Made by a program: the position numbers and the translations under genes
Shown: in pieces, positions 1 to 6,117 of the stretch
Position numbering within the stretch: position 1 is the stretch's first letter
How the letters are laid out: each line of letters starts with the position of its first letter
NCBI GenBank assembly: GCA_005879205.1
Contig: VBLD01000018.1
Span: 1-10,797 of the forward strand
Length of the DNA stretch: 10,797 nt
From: Deltaproteobacteria bacterium
GTDB lineage: Bacteria > Desulfobacterota > Binatia > DP-6
Direction: 5' to 3'
The notes under the pieces: model-generated
The model's input: the letters and a program-made list of their open reading frames with translations, nothing else
The model's database searches: none
Told to the model about the DNA's origin: nothing

Positions 1-438
1 ATCATGGTGGAAGGCCTCGCCATGGCGGCCTTCGGCTACATGCACAAGATGTGTCAGGAGCCGCTCCTGACCGAGCTCACCCACTACGTCATGCGCGACG
101 AGTCGCGCCACGTCGCCTTCGGCGTCCTGTCGCTCAGCGAATTCTACCACGACCTCCCCGCGCGCGAGTTGCGCGAGCGCGAGGAGTTCCTCTACGAGGG
201 CTGCCGGCTCATGCGCGACCGGCTCCTGATGGAGGACGTCTGGGAGGTGATGGGCTGGCCGGTCGACGAGGTGCGCGAGATCGTGCTCGAGTCGCCGCAG
301 ATGAAGCTCTTCCGGCAGATGCTGTTCTCGAAGGTCGTGCCCAACGTGAAGCGGCTCGGGCTCCTCTCGCCGTACGTCCGCGAGCGCTTCGCCGAGCTCG
401 ACATCCTGCAGTTCGAGAACGAGGAGCCGTCGGCCTGA
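1..438 (+). CDS. Ferritin-like diiron protein, C-terminal part (5' end outside window)
   Basis: The frame is open from the first base, so the window holds only the C-terminal ~145 residues. Numbering from the ATG at position 4, Glu3 lies 30 residues before an ESRH motif (Glu33, His36) inside DESRHVAFG. A Glu followed about 30 residues later by ExxH is the iron-ligand pattern of the second half of a ferritin-like four-helix bundle, as in ribonucleotide reductase R2-like and related diiron oxidases. The first Glu/ExxH pair should lie upstream of the window. The C-terminal ~90 residues are helical and charged, with no further metal motif. No signal peptide or membrane segment is visible, so a cytosolic protein is likely. 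It ends in TGA, overlapping the next gene by 4 nt, so the two are probably cotranscribed. The diiron call is firm; whether it is an oxygenase, oxidase or desaturase-like enzyme cannot be read from this half. Confidence 0.8.
   Translation: MMVEGLAMAAFGYMHKMCQEPLLTELTHYVMRDESRHVAFGVLSLSEFYHDLPARELREREEFLYEGCRLMRDRLLMEDVWEVMGWPVDEVREIVLESPQMKLFRQMLFSKVVPNVKRLGLLSPYVRERFAELDILQFENEEPSA
421..426 (+). promoter_or_regulatory. Shine-Dalgarno supporting a CTG start at 435
   Basis: GAGGAG lies inside the end of the diiron gene, 8 nt before a CTG that overlaps that gene's TGA (CTGA). Motif and spacing are near ideal. No ATG, GTG or TTG lies in the downstream gene's frame nearby, so this site decides the start. 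Confidence 0.55.
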
Positions 439-1322
439 AGCTCGCGCGGCGCGCCGCCCCGTGGGCGGTCACGCTCGCCATCTTCGCGTTCCTGTTCTGG
501 CGCATCCCGGCCGGGCGAGTCGTCGACACGCTGGCCGGGGCCCGGTGGGGGTGGTACCTGCTGCTGCTCCTGCCCTACTCCGTCTTCTATTTCCTGGTCG
601 ACAGCTTCGTCGTGCAGCAGGCGGTGGCGTGGTTCAACGTGCGCGTGCCCTACCGGGACATCCTTCCGGTGCGTGCCACGACCTACATTCTCTCCCTCGT
701 GAACACGCAGCTCGGTCAGGGCGGCATCGCGCTCTACCTCCACCGTCGTCACCAGGTGCCGTTCTGGGAAGTGACCGGCACGGTGCTCTTCCTCTCCTTC
801 GTCGAGGTCTACCAGCTCGCCTTCTATTCCTTCGTCGGCGCCGTCGCGGCGGGCGAGCTCGGCCGGGTGGCGCCGGTGTCCGTCTACGTGACGCTCGCCC
901 TCTATTTCGGCGTCCATCTCTGGTACTTCTCGCGCCCGCGCGGCGGGCGACTCGGTCAGGCGCCGCTGCTGGCGGCCTTCCGGCGCGCGCGGCCCAGGCA
1001 CTATTTCCTGCTGCTCCTCTACAAGACGCCGAACCTGCTCGCCGCGGTCACCACGCACTGGCTCGCGCTCCCGCTCTTCGACATGCGCATCCCGTTCGCC
1101 GCACTGCTCGCGGGGCTGCCGCTGGTGTTCTTCTTCGCCGCCCTGCCGATCGCCGCGGCGCACCTCGGGCCGAGCCAGGCGGCCTGGGTGTACTTCTTCC
1201 GCCGCTGGGCGCCGGAAGGCGGGCTGGTTGCCTACAGCCTGGCAGCGCACCTCGCCTTCATGCTGATGAACGCCGCGATCGGTCTCGTCTTCCTGCGCCG
1301 GGCCGCGCGCGAGCTCGCCTGA
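435..1322 (+). CDS. Multi-pass membrane protein, flippase-like / LPG-synthase transmembrane domain type
   Basis: About 295 residues, almost wholly hydrophobic. Numbering from the CTG at 435, likely membrane segments are near 9-22, 39-62, 112-138, 147-165, 190-212, 221-243 and 262-288, with a short basic N terminus (KLARR). The stretch NTQLGQGGIALYLHRR (90-105) resembles the conserved N..G/R region of the lysylphosphatidylglycerol-synthase transmembrane (UPF0104/YbhN-like) superfamily, whose members move or modify membrane lipids. No separate aminoacyl-transfer domain is present, so LPG synthesis itself is not implied. The start is unusual: in-frame ATG/GTG/TTG codons are absent near the N terminus, while CTG at 435 overlaps the upstream TGA and has a GAGGAG 8 nt before it. 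The next usable start (a GTG near 609) would remove the first membrane segment and part of the second. The 3' end overlaps the convergent phosphatidyltransferase gene by 65 bp. The membrane call is firm; the family call is moderate. Confidence 0.65.
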   Translation: MKLARRAAPWAVTLAIFAFLFWRIPAGRVVDTLAGARWGWYLLLLLPYSVFYFLVDSFVVQQAVAWFNVRVPYRDILPVRATTYILSLVNTQLGQGGIALYLHRRHQVPFWEVTGTVLFLSFVEVYQLAFYSFVGAVAAGELGRVAPVSVYVTLALYFGVHLWYFSRPRGGRLGQAPLLAAFRRARPRHYFLLLLYKTPNLLAAVTTHWLALPLFDMRIPFAALLAGLPLVFFFAALPIAAAHLGPSQAAWVYFFRRWAPEGGLVAYSLAAHLAFMLMNAAIGLVFLRRAARELA

Positions 1323-1845
1323 CCGGACCTGCCGCCTGCACCGCCGCCGCGCCGCCGTTGATGAGGAGGACGACCAGCCCGGCGGCGTCGAGCACCGGAC
1401 CCCAGGCGCGCCCCGGCCGCACCACGACGGCCGCGAGCAAGCCGGCGAGCAGGTAGTTGCACACGCCCGCCGCGTGGCCGATTCGCGTGTAGGCACGCGC
1501 CGCCTCGCCGGGGCGGGCCGCCGAGGCGATGACGTAGGCACCGAACGCGACCGCGATCGCGCCCGGAACGCGCCAGGGGAGGAGTCCCAGGGCCGCACCG
1601 GTCGACGCCGCCCCAAGCACGAACGTCACGTCGGCGGCATTGTCGAGCAGGGCGCCGTGACGGGTGGCCCCTCCGAGGCGCCGCGCGAGGGGCCCATCCA
1701 GCAGGTCGGTGGCGACGCCGACGCTCCACAGCCCGAGCGGCAGCCAGGCGCCACCCGGCCGGTCGATGGAGCGTGCCAGGGCCGCCGGCAGCGCCACGGC
1801 CGCCGCGAGGCGGGCGACGCTCAACGCGTCGGCCGTTCGTGACAC
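1258..1845 (-). CDS. CDP-alcohol phosphatidyltransferase family membrane enzyme
   Basis: 195 residues from the GTG at 1845. It carries the complete family signature D-x2-DG-x2-AR-x8-G-x3-D-x3-D: Asp47, Asp50, Gly51, Ala54, Arg55, Gly64, Asp68 and Asp72. Enzymes with this signature join a CDP-activated lipid or alcohol to a second alcohol in the membrane, for example in phosphatidylglycerol phosphate, phosphatidylinositol or cardiolipin-type synthesis. The acceptor cannot be told from the motif. Hydrophobic segments surround the motif and the tail is arginine-rich. The GTG was chosen because the ADALSVARL stretch just after it matches the usual family N terminus; the open frame continues upstream to 1947 but would overlap the Smr gene. 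It follows the Smr-domain gene by 22 nt, so it is likely the last gene of that transcript. Its last 65 bp lie antisense to the end of the membrane-protein gene at 435-1322. Confidence 0.85.
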   Translation of the reverse strand: MSRTADALSVARLAAAVALPAALARSIDRPGGAWLPLGLWSVGVATDLLDGPLARRLGGATRHGALLDNAADVTFVLGAASTGAALGLLPWRVPGAIAVAFGAYVIASAARPGEAARAYTRIGHAAGVCNYLLAGLLAAVVVRPGRAWGPVLDAAGLVVLLINGGAAAVQAAGPVRRARARPGAGRRDRSRRSSA

Positions 1846-1867
1846 GGCTCGCCCGCGGCTCGATACC

Positions 1868-2611
1868 TCAGCGCTTCGATCCCTCGGTGACCTCGATCGG
1901 CCGGCGCGTGCGATCGCGTCGCAGGAGGACGTAGACGGCGCCGGCACCGCCGTCGCAGGGGCGGGCCGTCGTGAACGCGAGCACGACGCGCGCCGGACGT
2001 CCCCGGGCGAGCCAGACCTTCAACCGCTCCTTCAGCACCGGCGTCTGGTCCTTCGAGTTGAGGCCGCGGCCGTGGACGATCAGCACGCAGCGCAGCCCCG
2101 CCCGCACCGCCTCGAGGAGGAAGCGGTCCACCGCAGGTCGCGCGGCCTCGGCCGTCATGCCGTGCAGGTCCAGATGGGCCTGCCACGCGAAGTCGCCCCG
2201 TCGGAGCCGCCTCACGAGCCGCGGATCGAGTCCGACGATGGCGCCCTCGACGTACTCGCGGGTGTCGGCGACGTCGAAGCACGCCGAGCCCGCGACCAGG
2301 TCGGACAGCAGCGCCAGCGCCTCCGCCTCCTCGCTGACCGGCCGGCGCGCCGCCCCGGCCGGACGTGGCCCCTCGATCCGGTTCTGGCGATCGTCGCCGA
2401 GGCGGACGACGCCTTCCATGGCGTGCGTGAAGAGCACGCCCTCGTCGGGTGGCGGCGGCGCTGCCGCCGGGCTGTGCGGGCGCGGGGGCGGCACCGCACG
2501 TGGCGCTGGCCGCAGGCGCTGGCCGAGCTGCGCGAAGGGCGCGTTGAGCCGCACCCGCGTGGGGGCCGGGGCCGCGCGATTGCTCCGGGCGCGCTGCCGA
2601 TCGCGGGCCAC
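1868..2611 (-). CDS. Smr-domain protein (MutS2 C-terminal-like nuclease domain)
   Basis: 247 residues from the GTG at 2611. The C-terminal ~100 residues form an Smr domain: LDLHG at 147-151, VHGRG at 179-183 and the GGAGAVYVLLR strand at 221-231. In the family the DLHG and HGRG motifs are linked to nucleic-acid binding and nicking; stand-alone Smr proteins of this size are common in proteobacteria. The N-terminal ~90 residues are Pro/Arg/Ala-rich and probably disordered, a usual layout for stand-alone Smr proteins. A GTG at residue 20 is an alternative start. The 2611 start is favoured because an extended -10-like element ends 7 nt before it. It lies 31 nt after the histidine kinase and 22 nt before the phosphatidyltransferase on the same strand, so it may be read both from the upstream operon and from its own promoter. 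Whether it acts as a nuclease here is inferred from family only. Confidence 0.88.
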   Translation of the reverse strand: MARDRQRARSNRAAPAPTRVRLNAPFAQLGQRLRPAPRAVPPPRPHSPAAAPPPPDEGVLFTHAMEGVVRLGDDRQNRIEGPRPAGAARRPVSEEAEALALLSDLVAGSACFDVADTREYVEGAIVGLDPRLVRRLRRGDFAWQAHLDLHGMTAEAARPAVDRFLLEAVRAGLRCVLIVHGRGLNSKDQTPVLKERLKVWLARGRPARVVLAFTTARPCDGGAGAVYVLLRRDRTRRPIEVTEGSKR

Positions 2612-2618
2612 GTCCCGC

Positions 2619-2627
2619 GATGTAGCA
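2619..2627 (-). promoter_or_regulatory. Extended -10-like element before the Smr gene
   Basis: On the minus strand this reads TGC-TACATC, ending 7 nt before the GTG at 2611. No Shine-Dalgarno is visible. The -35 position falls at the end of the kinase gene and is weak (TGTAGC). If active, it would give a nearly leaderless Smr transcript separate from the kinase operon. Confidence 0.35.
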
Positions 2628-2642
2628 CACCGGGCCGGAGCG

Positions 2643-3950
<1,308 letters not shown>

Positions 3951-3951
3951 G

Positions 3952-4209
3952 TCAGGTGCCGTCCTCGGGGGCGCCGTCCTCGAGCGGGGAGCCGAGCTCG
4001 GCGGCAAGTTGCTGCAGCGCGCGCCACGCGAGCTTGCTCGGCAGGACGTGCCCGTTCTCCCAGCGGCTGACCGTCGAAAAGGTGACGCTGAGCGCCTGCG
4101 CGAGGCCTTCCTGCGTGAGGCCGACGCGCCGCCGCCACCGGCGGATCACCTCCGCAGCGTGCGAGGGGGGTCCGGCCGACAACGGCATCGATGAGCGAGA
4201 AGCCCGCAT
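3952..4209 (-). CDS. XRE/Cro-CI family helix-turn-helix regulator (small)
   Basis: 85 residues from the ATG at 4209. It is little more than one HTH_3 domain (~19-72): LTQEGLAQAL (31-40) followed by the recognition-helix region VTFSTVSRWENGHVLPS. The short tail is acidic. It is likely a sequence-specific DNA-binding protein; no toxin partner, receiver or ligand domain is attached. A second ATG at residue 8 (4188) would still keep the whole HTH. The 4209 start is preferred because a TAGACG hexamer ends exactly 6 nt before it. It is the first gene of the minus-strand run and precedes the histidine kinase by 1 nt. It is divergent from the Mrp-type gene across a 171-bp gap, so autoregulation or control of that neighbour is possible but not shown. 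Confidence 0.85.
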   Translation of the reverse strand: MRASRSSMPLSAGPPSHAAEVIRRWRRRVGLTQEGLAQALSVTFSTVSRWENGHVLPSKLAWRALQQLAAELGSPLEDGAPEDGT

Positions 4210-4215
4210 GGGGAA

Positions 4216-4221
4216 CGTCTA
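4216..4221 (-). promoter_or_regulatory. Candidate -10 hexamer before the HTH gene
   Basis: TAGACG on the minus strand ends 6 nt before the ATG at 4209, the spacing expected if transcription began at the A of the start codon. There is no Shine-Dalgarno and the -35 region is weak, so support is mainly the shared spacing with other genes here. Confidence 0.25.
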
Positions 4222-4345
4222 TGGCCTGAAGCAACCCAGGTGCCAGGTCGATGGGCGAGCAAAATGCCGGGCCGGCGCGGGCCGCCGGACCTCCCAAGCG
4301 TCACGCACACGTCTTGCGTCCAAATGATGACACGCCCGAGCGTCC

Positions 4346-4374
4346 TTGCGGCTCCGGGAGGCCCTTGCTAAGCG
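4346..4374 (+). promoter_or_regulatory. Sigma70-like promoter of the Mrp-type gene, predicted leaderless
   Basis: TTGCGG (4346-4351), a 17-nt spacer, then TAAGCG (4369-4374), preceded by TGC as in an extended -10. The hexamer ends 6 nt before the ATG at 4381, so the start site would fall on the start codon. The only nearby GAGG is 1 nt from the ATG, too close to serve as a ribosome binding site. Confidence 0.5.
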
Positions 4375-4380
4375 CGAGGC

Positions 4381-5460
4381 ATGCCCGCCCCGCAGGAGGT
4401 TCTCGAGGCGCTGAGAAGCGTCAAGTATCCGGGATACAGCCGCGACATCGTCTCCTTCGGGATGGTGAAGGACATCCAGGTCTCGTCGTCGGGGACGGCG
4501 GTTCACCTGGCGCCCAGCACCGCGGACGAGGAGGTCGTCCGGCAGATCGAGGATGCCGTGCGGGCGGCCGTGGCCGCGATGCCGGGGGCCGCGGGCCCCG
4601 TGACGGTGGTCCGCGAGGCGGCGCCGCAACCGCAGGCGCGGCGCGGGCCCCAGCCGATTCCGGGCGTCGAGACCATACTCGCCGTCGCCAGCGGCAAGGG
4701 CGGGGTCGGCAAGTCGACCGTCGCCACCAACCTCGCGCTCGCACTCGGCACGCTCGGCCAGCGGGTTGGCCTCCTCGACGCCGACGTCTACGGCCCGAGC
4801 GTCCCCCTGATGCTCGGCATCGAGGAGAAGGCGCGCCCCGCGGAAGGGAGTCGCCTCGTCCCGGCGGAGAAGCACGGGCTCCGCGTGATGTCGATGGGGA
4901 TGTTCCTCGGCGACCGGACGCCGGTCATCTGGCGGGGCCCGATGGTGACCAAGCTGATCACCGAGTTCCTGCGCAACGTCGTCTGGGGCGAGCTCGACAC
5001 GCTCGTGCTCGACCTGCCCCCCGGTACCGGCGACGTGCAGCTCACCCTCACCCAGCAGGTGAAGCTCACCGGCGGCGTCATCGTCACGACACCGCAGGAC
5101 GTCGCGCTCGCCGACGTCCGCCGCGGCATCGCGATGTTCCAGCAGATGAAGGCGCCGGTCCTCGGCCTGATCGAGAACATGAGCTACCACGTCTGTCCCG
5201 GCTGCGGCGCGCGCGCCGACATCTTCGCGCACGGCGGCGGCCACCGCATGGCCGAAGAGGCCGGCGTCCCGTTCCTCGGCGAGATCCCGCTGGTGCGCGC
5301 CGTACGCGAAGCAGGCGACCGCGGCCTACCCCTGGTGGCGGCAGATCCAGCCCATCCCGCCAGCCGGACGTTCCGCGAAGTGGCAGAGCGCATCCTGGTC
5401 CGCCTAGCCGCCGCCAAAGAGAGCGCGGCGGAGCCGCGCGGCCTCGACGTCCTCACCTAG
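4381..5460 (+). CDS. mrp: Mrp/ApbC/NBP35-family ATP-binding Fe-S cluster carrier
   Basis: 359 residues, the usual length for bacterial Mrp/ApbC. The N-terminal ~80 residues match the MIP18-like (DUF59) domain often fused in this family. A Q/P/R-rich linker leads to the P-loop domain: deviant Walker A GKGGVGKST (105-113), LLDADVYGPSVP (131-142), Walker B-like LVLDLPPGTGD (208-218), and CPGCG (272-276), whose two cysteines bridge a [4Fe-4S] cluster between subunits in characterised members. The family transfers Fe-S clusters to apoproteins in an ATP-dependent way in the cytosol. The start is the first in-frame ATG, just after a good promoter. The gene stands alone on the plus strand, divergent from the HTH gene and convergent with lspA. 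A 28-bp inverted repeat begins 10 nt after its stop. The symbol follows the family; apbC is an equally used name. Confidence 0.95.
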   Translation: MPAPQEVLEALRSVKYPGYSRDIVSFGMVKDIQVSSSGTAVHLAPSTADEEVVRQIEDAVRAAVAAMPGAAGPVTVVREAAPQPQARRGPQPIPGVETILAVASGKGGVGKSTVATNLALALGTLGQRVGLLDADVYGPSVPLMLGIEEKARPAEGSRLVPAEKHGLRVMSMGMFLGDRTPVIWRGPMVTKLITEFLRNVVWGELDTLVLDLPPGTGDVQLTLTQQVKLTGGVIVTTPQDVALADVRRGIAMFQQMKAPVLGLIENMSYHVCPGCGARADIFAHGGGHRMAEEAGVPFLGEIPLVRAVREAGDRGLPLVAADPAHPASRTFREVAERILVRLAAAKESAAEPRGLDVLT

Positions 5461-5469
5461 CATGCGACC

Positions 5470-5605
5470 CGGGGCGGCGGCGGGGTGCCGCTGCGGCGAC
5501 CCCACAGCTCCCGCGCGAGCCCGCAGCCGCGGGGGGACATCACAAATTACGACTCGCGCGTGGAGCGAGGACCGGGAGCCGCAGCGGCACCCCGCCGCCG
5601 CCCCG
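5470..5605. repeat. Perfect 28-bp inverted repeat with ~80-nt centre between convergent genes
   Basis: The left arm (5470-5497) and right arm (5578-5605) are exact reverse complements over 28 bases; both are GC-rich. A second, shorter pair lies inside: CTCCCGCGCGAG (5508-5519) and CTCGCGCGTGGAG (5553-5565), matching with one extra base. The centre has an AT-richer patch (ACATCACAAATTACGA, near 5537-5552). The arms start 9 nt after the mrp stop codon and end 8 nt before the lspA stop codon, nearly symmetric. RNA from either strand could fold into a long hairpin. It may be a bidirectional terminator or RNA-stabilising structure, a palindromic mobile repeat, or part of a small RNA. The loop is too long and U-poor for a classic intrinsic terminator, and no target-site duplication is visible. 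Confidence 0.85.
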
Positions 5606-5613
5606 CGCCCTCG

Positions 5614-6117
5614 CTAGCCTGCCGACGCGCCCGCCGCGCGCCGCTCCACCGAAGCGAGCAGCACGATGGCGACGCCGACGGTGATGGCCGCGTCCGCCAC
5701 GTTGAAGGCGGGCCAGTGCAGCTCGCCCCAGTGGAGGTCGAGGAAGTCGACGACCTCCCCGTAGCGCACCCGATCGAGCAGGTTGCCGATCGCGCCGCCG
5801 AGGACGGCACCGAGTGCCGCCACACGCCAGCGCTGGTCGGCAGGCGTCCGCCGCAGGTAGGAGACCACCGCCGCGCTCGCCACCACGGTCACGGTGAGGA
5901 AGAGCGGAAGGCGTACGCCGACCGGGGCGGCCGCGAGCACGCCGAAGGCCGCTCCGGTGTTGCGCACGTAGGAGAGAGCGAAGAAGGGCGTCAGCGCAAT
6001 CGTCTCGTGCAGCACGAGCATCCGCTCGACGACGGCCTTCGTCGCCTGATCCGCGAGCACGACGGCGAGCGCCACCAGCGCGGCAAGCCGTACCCTCGAA
6101 TCGCGGCCGAGGCTCAC
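5614..6117 (-). CDS. lspA: Lipoprotein signal peptidase (signal peptidase II)
   Basis: 167 residues from the GTG at 6117. An inner-membrane aspartyl protease that removes signal peptides from prolipoproteins after lipid is attached. Family landmarks are all present: an Asp in ADQATK of the first membrane helix, NTGAAFG, GNLLDR with catalytic Asp115, VVDFLD, and FNVADAAI with catalytic Asp142. The 27-residue spacing between the two catalytic aspartates equals that of the E. coli and B. subtilis enzymes. Four hydrophobic segments are visible. The GTG at 6117 overlaps the ileS TGA (GTGA), so translation is probably coupled; a GTG at 6135 would add six residues. It sits directly behind ileS, a widely conserved arrangement. 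Confidence 0.95.
   Translation of the reverse strand: MSLGRDSRVRLAALVALAVVLADQATKAVVERMLVLHETIALTPFFALSYVRNTGAAFGVLAAAPVGVRLPLFLTVTVVASAAVVSYLRRTPADQRWRVAALGAVLGGAIGNLLDRVRYGEVVDFLDLHWGELHWPAFNVADAAITVGVAIVLLASVERRAAGASAG

Noticed and set aside
5470..5605. Miniature transposon (MITE)
   Set aside because: Terminal arms fit, but no target-site duplication is visible at either end and no second copy is in the window.
5461..5613. Classic intrinsic terminator after mrp or lspA
   Set aside because: The paired arms are ~80 nt apart and not followed by a T-run; reported as an inverted repeat instead.
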